From: Cyanobacteria bacterium REEB67
Lineage (GTDB): Bacteria > Cyanobacteriota > Vampirovibrionia > Obscuribacterales > Obscuribacteraceae
Assembly (NCBI GenBank): GCA_018971775.1
Contig: JAGXAB010000028.1
Location: forward strand, 1-64,000
Length of the DNA: 64,000 bases
Direction of reading: 5' to 3'
Shown here one piece after another: positions 29,154-37,913 of this stretch; the first letter of the stretch is position 1; each line of letters starts with the position of its first letter. The notes beneath the pieces were generated by a model. The model saw only the letters and a list, made by a program, of their open reading frames with translations. It made no database searches and was not told the DNA's origin. The position numbers and the translations under genes were made by a program.

Positions 29154-30392
29154 ATGCCTAACAAAGCAACTTACAACAAGAAGGTTGTCGTCAAGGAGAT
29201 CCCCCGGACCTCGCTTGCCGAAGCCGGTATCTATCGTCTGAGTCTGCCCGACGGCGCCAAGGTAGTCGCCCTGGCCAACGCCCTCTGGCCGCACCACGAC
29301 CGCAACCTCGACAAGATGTACAAGGACTTCATCGCCGACTACCAGCCCGACGTCGTCGTGCTGCTCGGTCAGATGCTGGACCACGAAGCGTTCCGCGCCC
29401 TCACCGAGGACGAGCGCAACTACCTGCACAAGCAGACCGACACCGACGAAGTCTCGATCGCCCGCGAAGCCGGCGCCTTCGAAGACATGGTCAAGTCGAT
29501 GCGCGAGCAGGCCGGTCGTTACATCGAATCCTTCGCCATCGGCAAGACCAAGGTCTTCTACGTGCCCGGTGTTCGCACCGAGCACAAGATCGTGGAATAC
29601 GTCCAGCAGGAGAAGGACTTCCGCGACAACTGGACGACCAATCACCCGGAAGCGGCCGACTTCCCGTCCGACCCGGATCGCAAGATCCCCGGCGAATTCG
29701 ACAAGTTCCTTTGCCTGAACAAGTCGAAGCGCGTCCGCGTCCTGCCCTACGAAGCGGCGCTTCTGATCAACGAGCACACGCTCTACATGATCGGCGACTT
29801 CAAGCGTCGTCACCCCGGGGACGCCGTTTACGTCGAATGGGAACAGCGCCACTATTCGCTGGTCCGCTCTTTCGACGGCAAGCTGTCTTCGGCCTGGCAC
29901 ACGTCGGTCGAGCACACGCAGCCGACGCTGCTCAAGAACTATCACGAGACGCACGAGGTGGGCTACTTCTGGGATGACCTGAAGAACGGCCACCTGCGCG
30001 ACTATGACCGTCGTGCTCAGGGCTTCTTCTATGGTGAATATCACCTGGGCGAGCTCTTTGCCGAAACGGCCTTCGTGATGCGCGGCACCGGCGGTCTGCG
30101 CTCCTTCGTCGTGGGCGGCAAGGCTTACACCGAAGAGACCGCTGGCGGCCTCGACAACGGTGGCGAGCTGACCCTGGCTGACGAGACGGAGTCGGAAGAC
30201 GACGAGTGGAATATTTTCTCTCGTCCGGAACCGGCCCCGGCAGCTGAAGTCGAAGCCCCGGCTCCGGCCAAGGCCAAGACCGTAAAGGGGAAAGCTGCGA
30301 CGAAAGCCGCGGCCAAGAAGCCCGCTCGCAAACCGGCCGCCAAGTCCAGGGCGAAAGCTCCGGCCAAGAGCAAGAGCACGAAGAGCAAGTAA
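29154..30392 (+). CDS. Metallophosphoesterase-like pseudoenzyme with histone-H1-like C-terminal tail
   Basis: LPDGAKVVALANALWPHHDRNLDKMYKDFIADYQPDVVVLLGQMLDHEAF aligns with gene 27238 LPDGTTVAIIPDWHIPAHDRQVTFMVKQWLSDLRPDIIILIGDAADMFGL. Tail KAKTVKGKAATKAAAKKPARKPAAKSRAKAPAKSKSTKSK. SD AAGGAG. Confidence 0.7.
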   Translation: MPNKATYNKKVVVKEIPRTSLAEAGIYRLSLPDGAKVVALANALWPHHDRNLDKMYKDFIADYQPDVVVLLGQMLDHEAFRALTEDERNYLHKQTDTDEVSIAREAGAFEDMVKSMREQAGRYIESFAIGKTKVFYVPGVRTEHKIVEYVQQEKDFRDNWTTNHPEAADFPSDPDRKIPGEFDKFLCLNKSKRVRVLPYEAALLINEHTLYMIGDFKRRHPGDAVYVEWEQRHYSLVRSFDGKLSSAWHTSVEHTQPTLLKNYHETHEVGYFWDDLKNGHLRDYDRRAQGFFYGEYHLGELFAETAFVMRGTGGLRSFVVGGKAYTEETAGGLDNGGELTLADETESEDDEWNIFSRPEPAPAAEVEAPAPAKAKTVKGKAATKAAAKKPARKPAAKSRAKAPAKSKSTKSK

Positions 30393-30424
30393 GCTCTGAG
30401 CGCGGGACAGAATCAGGTCAGGGT

Positions 30425-30470
30425 GCCGCAGTCTAGGATCGGGATTTATTTCTCGATACCTGACTGCGGC
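30425..30470 (+). terminator. Hairpin after the three-gene cassette
   Basis: GCCGCAGTC...GACTGCGGC with T-rich downstream sequence. Confidence 0.65.
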
Positions 30471-30570
30471 GCTCTTTTGACTTGATTTTGTTTTACCGAT
30501 TTCTATTACTTGCGATAGTAAAAACCGCGCTTTTTTTTTCCAAAAAGAGAAATGAGCAGGGCAAAAAAAA

Positions 30571-30616
30571 CAGGGCGAAGGCGACCGAGAAAAATTCTCG
30601 ATAAACCCTCGCCCTG
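30571..30616 (-). terminator. Hairpin at the 3' end of the minus-strand VWA operon
   Basis: CAGGGCGAAGG...CCCTCGCCCTG next to an A8 run on + (T-run on -). Confidence 0.65.
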
Positions 30617-30637
30617 TCAAATCAATTCAGGTCAAGC

Positions 30638-31006
30638 TCAAAGCAAGAAGGGCGAGATCGCCCAACCGGCAAGGATCAGAATCAGCGATGCACCCATGGC
30701 CGCGCCGAAGCTGCGCACATAGAGGATGCCGGGCATGATCCGACCGGTGGCGAAAATGCATATGGCATTGACCAGCCAGGCGACGACGCCGAGCGTGAAC
30801 AATTCGAGCGGTATCGAGAGGCCGATACCGCTCAAGGTCAGGACATGCCAGAAGATCTTGTTGGCAAGCGCGACGACAACCAGGGCGAGGACGCCTCGCA
30901 GCCCGCTGTTGCGACGAATGGCCACACCACCATCGGTGGCAGCGGGCACGATATAGAGCAGGGCGATCAGCAAGAGCGCCATGTGCAGGATCAGTGTTAA
31001 AAGCAT
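30638..31006 (-). CDS. Phage_holin_4_2-type 4-TM membrane protein
   Basis: Four TM segments with LFTLGVVAWLVNAICIFATGRIMPGI-type pattern. Confidence 0.6.
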   Translation of the reverse strand: MLLTLILHMALLLIALLYIVPAATDGGVAIRRNSGLRGVLALVVVALANKIFWHVLTLSGIGLSIPLELFTLGVVAWLVNAICIFATGRIMPGILYVRSFGAAMGASLILILAGWAISPFLL

Positions 31007-31021
31007 GTGTATATCCTTTCT

Positions 31022-32101
31022 TCAACGAGATTTAGAAGAAGCCTGGGCCGATGCCAGCACCACTTTAGTGGGCGGCAGTTTGGCCAGCGCCTCCGCCGTG
31101 TAGGAGGGCACCAGGTAGTCGAAGACCGCCTTGATGCCCTGGTGCTCCTCTTCGCCGAGGACTTCATCGCGGTAGATCACTCTGTCGCAAGTGCGCAGGA
31201 TGTCGGCCACCTCGATCGGTCCGTTATACGAGTAGAGAAGGTAGTAGCTCGCTTCCAGGGTCGTCTTGGTCTCGACCTTGTAGAGCCTGCGCAATAGCTG
31301 CGAGAGTTCGGCATAGCGATCGGCGCTTCTGTCGCCCGCTTCCATCCTCGACCAGATCTCGTTGAAATCGCGGCGTGCCAGCAAAAAGCGATTGGGCAAA
31401 CCTTTCAGTTCGAGCGCAATCGGCTGTTCGCGCCTGTAGCGCAGGAAGAGAGAGAAGAAGAAAATGGCGCCAAACAGACCGCCCAGGACCAGCGCGCCGG
31501 TGGCCAATGGGTCGAGGCCGGGATTGAAGCGCAGCTTGCCTTCCTGGACGATGTCGCGTCCGTCCCAGGTATTCGAGGTGAAAGCTTCGAGGGCGGGCAA
31601 GGTCACGGTGACGTCTTCATTAGTGGCTTTGATGCGATAGCTCAAGTTGGCATTGAGCACCAGCTTGGCTGCCGGTGAAAAACTCTGCAGCTTGACCTCG
31701 ACACGCAGACGACGAGAGCCGTCCGCTGCGGTGCGAGCGAAGAACGACGGCTCGCCGACGATTTCGAAGTCGCCGTCCACGGCCATGCTGTGCAGGTCGA
31801 TTTCGCTGCCCCGTTTTTCCTTGAAGAATATTGTCACCGGGATGACATCACCGATGCGGTAGCCGTAGTCGCGACCGACCACGACGACAACCTCGGGAGC
31901 AAGACTGGCTGCCGCTGCCTGCTGTGCCGCAGTCGGTGCCTGACCGGCGACGACGTCGGAGGGAAAGGTCGGCCACTGTGTGCGCCCCTCCCAGTAGAAC
32001 CAGGCGAGGCTGCCGCAGACAGCCGCAATCAGAAGCGTGATCAGGAGAAAAGCACTGAAGCGACCCAACTTTTTGGGGCCGCGATCATTTTCGATCTGCA
32101 T
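31022..32101 (-). CDS. Membrane-anchored protein of VWA operon (BatD/DUF4381-like)
   Basis: N-terminal TM, beta-rich ectodomain, second TM near 230; position downstream of two VWA genes. Confidence 0.5.
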   Translation of the reverse strand: MQIENDRGPKKLGRFSAFLLITLLIAAVCGSLAWFYWEGRTQWPTFPSDVVAGQAPTAAQQAAAASLAPEVVVVVGRDYGYRIGDVIPVTIFFKEKRGSEIDLHSMAVDGDFEIVGEPSFFARTAADGSRRLRVEVKLQSFSPAAKLVLNANLSYRIKATNEDVTVTLPALEAFTSNTWDGRDIVQEGKLRFNPGLDPLATGALVLGGLFGAIFFFSLFLRYRREQPIALELKGLPNRFLLARRDFNEIWSRMEAGDRSADRYAELSQLLRRLYKVETKTTLEASYYLLYSYNGPIEVADILRTCDRVIYRDEVLGEEEHQGIKAVFDYLVPSYTAEALAKLPPTKVVLASAQASSKSR

Positions 32102-33191
32102 GGGAGCCCCCTTTCTTTGGATTCGGACGGGCGAAACGAGCTTCCGCCGCAATCAACATTGCCAGTACAAGAGAGAGAAAGGCGGTCAGCAGAGCATAGG
32201 GGAAAAGCTCCAGCGTTCCTGGCTTACGGACGGTTTCCAGACGCGATACCATGCGCGTCATGGTGAAATCCGAAGCCTTTTCTACTCTTGTGTAACGGCC
32301 ACCGACGGCATTTTTCAAGAGCAATAGCGAATTTTCGTCAAGGCGGCTAGTCACCACCTCGCCGTCATTTTCATAGTACTGTTTGTCATGATAGAGCGCC
32401 TGATCCTGCGGTGAGAGCAGAGCCACAGGCACAGCCGAAGGAGTAAGCTTGCCCAGTCCAGCAATAATCAGCTCGATATTGCGCTTCTTCAACTCTCGGA
32501 TAATCACAGCCATGTCGTCGTAGCTGGAATCATTGCCGCCGTCCGAAAAGAGCACGATGACACGCCGATGTTCAGGCTTGGAGTCGAGGTCGAAGAGCTG
32601 AAAAGCCATATCGAAAGCCATGGCCAGTTCGCTGCCTTCGCCCGGGGCGCTGCCGACGTAAACGGCACGGTTGGTCACCCAGCGCAATGCTTCCATGTCA
32701 TGGGTTAGGAAAGCCTGGGGCCAGGCCTTCCCCGAGAAGGTGACCATACCAAGCTGGTTGTAGCTGAGCGAGCCCATCACATCATGAATGAGCAGATACT
32801 TGGCCATGTCCAGCCTGCGACCTTGGTCATAGGGCTTGGGAAGCTGGCCTCTGTAATCGGGGATAGCCATCGAGCGACTGACGTCGACGACGGCCATGAC
32901 ATCGATTGTGCCGGTGGGAAATTCGGCATTGCCGTGTTCGCGCACCGGCCTGGAAAGAGCGACAATCAGAGCCGCGGCGGCGATCGAGAGGAAGAGCAGC
33001 CGCAATGCCAGGCGCCCTTTCGTGATCGGTTGGATGAACGGTTGAATCAGGGGGCGTTCCCCGTATTCATCGAGGATTTTTTCAGTGCGGTGCCTGGCAA
33101 GCAAGTAGCCCAGTCCAGCGAGGACGGGGACAAAAGCAAGAAGCCAGAGCACTTGCTGATTGATGAAGTGCATGTGTTGCATGATTTGCAT
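32085..33191 (-). CDS. VWA-domain membrane protein (BatA/BatB-like)
   Basis: MIDAS VAVVDVSRSM (DxSxS); N- and C-terminal TM. Confidence 0.8.
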   Translation of the reverse strand: MQIMQHMHFINQQVLWLLAFVPVLAGLGYLLARHRTEKILDEYGERPLIQPFIQPITKGRLALRLLFLSIAAAALIVALSRPVREHGNAEFPTGTIDVMAVVDVSRSMAIPDYRGQLPKPYDQGRRLDMAKYLLIHDVMGSLSYNQLGMVTFSGKAWPQAFLTHDMEALRWVTNRAVYVGSAPGEGSELAMAFDMAFQLFDLDSKPEHRRVIVLFSDGGNDSSYDDMAVIIRELKKRNIELIIAGLGKLTPSAVPVALLSPQDQALYHDKQYYENDGEVVTSRLDENSLLLLKNAVGGRYTRVEKASDFTMTRMVSRLETVRKPGTLELFPYALLTAFLSLVLAMLIAAEARFARPNPKKGGSHADRK

Positions 33192-33202
33192 AACTGGCCT
33201 CG

Positions 33203-33766
33203 TTAGATACCCTTCTTGCCTTGATGGCTGGCACCGCCGCCGGGTTGCTGGCCAGGCTGATTACCACCCTGACCGGCACCGTCGCCTTTGCCCGCGCCAC
33301 CGCCGCCGCCACCACCGGAGGGCTTGGTCAGCCGCTCGAGATTGTATTTGGCCGCAAGATGGTCGGGGTTGTGCCGAAGGGCTTGTTTGTAGGCGTCTAC
33401 CGCCTGGGACTGTTGTTTATTCTTCTCGCGACTGATGCCCAGCAAAAACTGGATATCAGCCGCTTCGCTCTGAGCGCGTGCCGTTGTCGGAATTGATCCG
33501 GTCTGGGCGGTCAGCGTCGAATAAGCTCTGGAGGCGAGCTGGGCAGCGACGTCGTACTGATGGGCCTTGTACTGTTGCAGAGCGGCGTCATAATATGCCA
33601 CCACTTTGTCGCCGTAATCGGATTGGGCCGCCGTGTCAGGGTGGCCGAGGTAGAGAGGCAAGGTGTAGCTCACCAGGCGCAGCACTCCCACGGAAAATAC
33701 TCCGAGGAAAGCGATGGCAGCCAGCACGGCTAAAAATCCCCGCCCTTTGTAGAGAAATTTTTGCAT
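33203..33766 (-). CDS. TPR protein with Gly-rich tail (BatC-like)
   Basis: TM anchor; DAYKQALRHNPDHLAAKYNLERLTKPSGGGGGGGAGKGDGAGQGGNQPGQQPGGG. Confidence 0.7.
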   Translation of the reverse strand: MQKFLYKGRGFLAVLAAIAFLGVFSVGVLRLVSYTLPLYLGHPDTAAQSDYGDKVVAYYDAALQQYKAHQYDVAAQLASRAYSTLTAQTGSIPTTARAQSEAADIQFLLGISREKNKQQSQAVDAYKQALRHNPDHLAAKYNLERLTKPSGGGGGGGAGKGDGAGQGGNQPGQQPGGGASHQGKKGI

Positions 33767-33812
33767 AAAAACTCCTGTTATTCAGGCTCTGGAAAAGATT
33801 GACCGCCGGCGT

Positions 33813-34922
33813 TTACTGGTTATGCACGAGCAGCGAGGCGAAGAAGCCCAGGGTGAGCAAACCGAGGGCGGCGAAGGCGAAGTAGATGAAGCGCTCATCG
33901 CGCTTTTCGGTAGAGGCAACCTTGATCGAAGAGCGCTCCATGCTGTCTATTTGCTCGAAGACTTTTTGCATGTCGCCGGCTTGCTCGACGCGGAAGACAT
34001 GACCGTGGACGGCATCGGCCAGGCGCATCACGTCGACCTGTTGTGTGGCCAGAGTTTCACCGACGCCGACGACATAGAAATGCACATCGTGGCTGTTGAG
34101 CTTGTCGGTCAGACGTTGCATCGCCTCGGGAGAAATCTCGTCCTCGCCGTCGGTGACCATGATGATCACCTTGCTGCGCGCCTTGCCTATTTCATCAAAA
34201 TGGGCGATAGCTGCGTCGATCGGACCGGGATCGATCGAGCCAAAATTAGTGCCATCACCGACGGTGCGCGACAGAAACTTGGCATTGCGGTAGATGATTT
34301 TCAGATCATCGGTGAGAGGCCAAAACCAGTACTGGTAGATGTCGAAAGTCATCACGGCAATGCGATCGTTTTGCCTGGCGATGTAACGATTGCGGATGAA
34401 ATCTAGAACGGCAGCCTGAGCTACTTTGATCCGCGTCAGCGTATTGGGATCGGGCGGACCGTCATAGCCGCCGTAAGAACCCTGGCCGCCACCGGCAAAC
34501 CCGGGAGAAGACGATGAAGCACTGCCTCCCGCCGATTTGTCGGCATCGAGGGCCGAGGTCGGCATGCCCGGGAAGTCTTTATCCAGATCGGTAGCGGGGG
34601 CGCTGTGTTGCGGAGCATCGCCTGTCACCGGTGAACCCATCGAGCCGGACTTGTCGACCGTGATGATGATATCGCGCGCCTTGATGCTGTCATCAGCTTC
34701 GTAGTAGACGCGTTGAGGCCGAGCGAGAGCGCCGATCAGGGCGACCAGAGCAAGAGTGAACAGTAGTTTGGGCAAAACGAGAAGGAAGCGGCTGCCGAAC
34801 CCGTTGCCGAGTCCGTTGAGATGGGTAAGTCCGACCTTACCGCGACGCCTCAAAAACAGCCAGTAGACTGGAATCAGCAAAAGCGCTGCAAACCAGTACG
34901 GTTGTGAGAAAGTCATAGTCAT
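33813..34922 (-). CDS. VWA-domain membrane protein (BatA-like)
   Basis: MIDAS ITVDKSGSM; TM segments at both ends. Confidence 0.8.
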   Translation of the reverse strand: MTMTFSQPYWFAALLLIPVYWLFLRRRGKVGLTHLNGLGNGFGSRFLLVLPKLLFTLALVALIGALARPQRVYYEADDSIKARDIIITVDKSGSMGSPVTGDAPQHSAPATDLDKDFPGMPTSALDADKSAGGSASSSSPGFAGGGQGSYGGYDGPPDPNTLTRIKVAQAAVLDFIRNRYIARQNDRIAVMTFDIYQYWFWPLTDDLKIIYRNAKFLSRTVGDGTNFGSIDPGPIDAAIAHFDEIGKARSKVIIMVTDGEDEISPEAMQRLTDKLNSHDVHFYVVGVGETLATQQVDVMRLADAVHGHVFRVEQAGDMQKVFEQIDSMERSSIKVASTEKRDERFIYFAFAALGLLTLGFFASLLVHNQ

Positions 34923-35338
34923 ACCTGCTTTGATAAGAGGCTGGCCCGCTCCGGCAAACACCTGAAGTGCCTGGGGGCGAGCAGAAAAGCATTAGTGTCT
35001 GGGCTCAGACGCTGGAGAAGGAGAAACCGAAAAAGAAACTAGGGGGAGAGTTAGTACCTGAACCTAGAAGGTAAGCCTCAGAGTTCTCAATATAAATGAG
35101 AGATAAAGCCGTTAAAAGAAACTGAGCTTGCCCGAAAGCCGCTAACGACGCCGTTGCCAAGAAGAGATATCCGACCGGTCTGCTGCCACCGCTAGCTTCG
35201 CTAAAAGCTTAAACTTCGGCCGGAGCATAGCAAAAGGGAGCGGGCCTTGCTTCCGTTCGGCAATTTTTTGCTGCCATTTCCGAGGAAATTTCCGGAAGGC
35301 TGGGAACAAAATTAGAGACAGCCAAAGGACAACTTCGC

Positions 35339-36304
35339 ATGCCACTTCATGACGCATTTACTACGAGCGGTGCCAACGTACGATTATCAAAACTGGGCAC
35401 CGTACCGGTTATGGAAGATCTCGACTTCGCTATGTCTCAAGCGGCCAAACACCCGCAAGCAATAATCGAATTGCCATGGAAAGCGGCAACATCGCCCACC
35501 ACCTTCGTTTTGCGCGTCACCTACATGGACGGTAATGATGAAGGTCCGAGCTGGACTCTCCATGCCGGCGAGGCCCTCGATTCAGCCGTATTGTGGAGTC
35601 ATGAAAGTCCTGATAGTTCGCTCATTCAGAGCTTGATTGCCGCCGAATGCGATCCGGAACGGGCGCTTGTTTCCTTCGTCGATACGGCTCCTACCCGTGA
35701 AACGGTGACGGCTCCCAAGCCGAATCAGCCTCCGCCGCAACGCCCCCAGTCCATTCGCCCCAATCTACCGCCGCCGACCGATCTCGACCGTACGCTGCTG
35801 GAAGGCGTGCAGCGATCACTGCGCCGCGAAGGCACCGGACTCTTTTCCGAAGCGACGTTCTATTTCTTCGTTATTCAGGAATTCACCCGCTTTCAACAGA
35901 CAAATCTGCCCTTTTCGCTGGTCATTGCCGAGGTCGGCCTGAGGCTAACAGACGGGGCTGTTTCTCTGCCGCCCCTGCGCGTCCTGCATGAAATCAGCGG
36001 TCGCATCCAGCTGGCCGGCCGTCCCCTCGATAATCTCTGCCACTACAAAGACCCCAAGCTAGCGATAGTCCTGCCGCACACCAGTGTAAACGAGGCGATG
36101 CAGCAGGCGATGCGCGTCAAAGAAGCACTGCTGGCCACGCCACTTGGACCCGGCCTCGATCCTTCCAACGTTGCCTTCAACGTAGGCATCGCCAGCGTGC
36201 CCGACACCTGTGAACACCCCGGCATCTTGATCGCCGCAGCCGATGCCGCTCTCGAGCAAAGCAAGCGCACGAACAATTCGGTCGTGCTTTTCCCAAGCGG
36301 CTAA
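35339..36304 (+). CDS. Protein with degenerate GGDEF-like domain
   Basis: Tail resembles a GGDEF fold (FYFFVIQEFTRFQQTNLPFSLVIAEV..LAIVLPHTSVNEAMQQAMRVKEAL..VAFNVGIASVP) but CHYKDPKLAIVLP replaces GGDEF. Confidence 0.55.
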   Translation: MPLHDAFTTSGANVRLSKLGTVPVMEDLDFAMSQAAKHPQAIIELPWKAATSPTTFVLRVTYMDGNDEGPSWTLHAGEALDSAVLWSHESPDSSLIQSLIAAECDPERALVSFVDTAPTRETVTAPKPNQPPPQRPQSIRPNLPPPTDLDRTLLEGVQRSLRREGTGLFSEATFYFFVIQEFTRFQQTNLPFSLVIAEVGLRLTDGAVSLPPLRVLHEISGRIQLAGRPLDNLCHYKDPKLAIVLPHTSVNEAMQQAMRVKEALLATPLGPGLDPSNVAFNVGIASVPDTCEHPGILIAAADAALEQSKRTNNSVVLFPSG

Positions 36305-36558
36305 AACATCAAGATCCGCCAGACAAGAGTATTTCGACGCAGAAACCGGACCTTACTATATAGCTACATAGCCTCAAAAAGCAAAAAAGACGAGAAAAAC
36401 GTACCGCGACTCGGGCGCGACAAAGACGAATAACAGCCTGGATGGCGGCTATTAATCTTTGTCGCCGACATCAGCCGAAATTATTTTCGGTGGAGGTCGC
36501 AAACCCGAGAGACGGAAACGCAATTGACGGAGAATGGCGCAGCCAGGCGGACGAGCCA

Positions 36559-37461
36559 TTACGATTTAGTTCCCGCCGGTGGAGTGCCACCATTTATAGC
36601 GGCGGATTTATTACCTTCCTCGACTTTTGTCACGCTGGGCACTTCGGGAAGAGCCGAAGTTGCGGCGAACTGACCGACTACTTTGACGTAGGACGGATCG
36701 CTAGTGGAGATACCATAGCCAACCGTGTAGATTTCGGCAATGACGGCCTGCAAGGTGGCGTCGTTGCCTGCAAGGGCAGCGAAATCAAACCAGAGCAACT
36801 CGCCGTGCCTGGCAGCAAGACCGGGACTGTAGCTGGGCAGTAAATAGCTTTTACCGACCAGACGCTGGCAGCCAAGACGCTCATAAAAAGCCAGACGACG
36901 CTTGCGCGCGCTCGCATCGGCGATACTCAAATTTGGCTCGAGCGTCGACTCGATTTCGAGGAAGAGCCCGAGATGATTCGGGTGAGATTTCTTGAGCAGG
37001 TCGATCAGAGCGTTCATATGCTTGCTGCCGATACCACTCGACCGCTTGGTCTGGTCCGTTGCGATATAGGCCAGCAAGAGAAAATTACTCATCGGAGTGA
37101 CAAGCGAAAAACAATGCAGAGAACTATCTGCAGCGGTCGACTTGTGCAGGAAGATGTTGCCGGCGGCAAGCATCGATCTGCACAAGTCGACAGGCATACG
37201 CTCGTCTTCGGGGAAGGACGCCTCGTAGAGATTTTTCCAGTCCTCTTCTACACCGGCGCTCGGCACGCAGAGACTGGCTGCACGATGGGGAGTGGTCGCG
37301 GGCGTAGCGTGATCGCTTGCGGAATCAGGACCGACAACTGGGACAGCAGGAATGGAAGTAGGGCTGGAAGCGGGGCTAGAAATTTGGCTAGGACTGGGAT
37401 TCGTACTGGTACTTGTACTGGCTTCCGTGTTTGTACCGGGATTTGTGGTTGTACTGGACAT
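36559..37461 (-). CDS. GNAT-family acetyltransferase with Ser/Thr/Pro-rich N-terminus
   Basis: FLLLAYIATDQTKRSSGIGSKHMNALIDLL (motif A RSSGIG), RLAFYERLGCQRL. Confidence 0.7.
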   Translation of the reverse strand: MSSTTTNPGTNTEASTSTSTNPSPSQISSPASSPTSIPAVPVVGPDSASDHATPATTPHRAASLCVPSAGVEEDWKNLYEASFPEDERMPVDLCRSMLAAGNIFLHKSTAADSSLHCFSLVTPMSNFLLLAYIATDQTKRSSGIGSKHMNALIDLLKKSHPNHLGLFLEIESTLEPNLSIADASARKRRLAFYERLGCQRLVGKSYLLPSYSPGLAARHGELLWFDFAALAGNDATLQAVIAEIYTVGYGISTSDPSYVKVVGQFAATSALPEVPSVTKVEEGNKSAAINGGTPPAGTKS

Positions 37462-37913
37462 ACATTTGCTCTTGGGTTGGGCTCCCACCACAAGCAGGTC
37501 TCTGACAAGCAGACCGGGCGTGGGTGCAAGAAGCTCAAACCTCAGCTCAGTGACAATCTATACATGACCGACTCAGACGAGCGCGCCTTGAGTAAGAGAT
37601 GAGACTGGAGACTGGGTTGAGGTTTGAGTTTCTTAGGTGTTTGTTTTGGGAGAGAAGGAGGGGGAAATTTAGACTCTCACCATAGCCACTTGCTGTTGGC
37701 CACTCAATCATCGAGGAAACGACTCAGGAAGCAGATCTAAAGCGCCTTCCCTTGACGACTGTTTTTCCGCTCTTCCAAATCAACCGAAACAGGCCGATAC
37801 TCAGCCTTTGCTCAAAGTCTAACGGAGCGCCGTCCAATGACAACCCAAAGCGCCAAAAAAACTTTTCCGGCGCCTTTCTTTTTTCGTCCATCAAAGCTCG
37901 CGCGACCGCTTGT

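Noticed and set aside
29139-30620. 493-aa minus-strand ORF
   Set aside because: Antisense to the pseudoenzyme CDS; openness is explained by the codon bias of the sense gene; no SD or domain.
30638-31006. Prophage marker (holin)
   Set aside because: Phage_holin_4_2-type proteins are common chromosomal membrane proteins; no other phage genes nearby.
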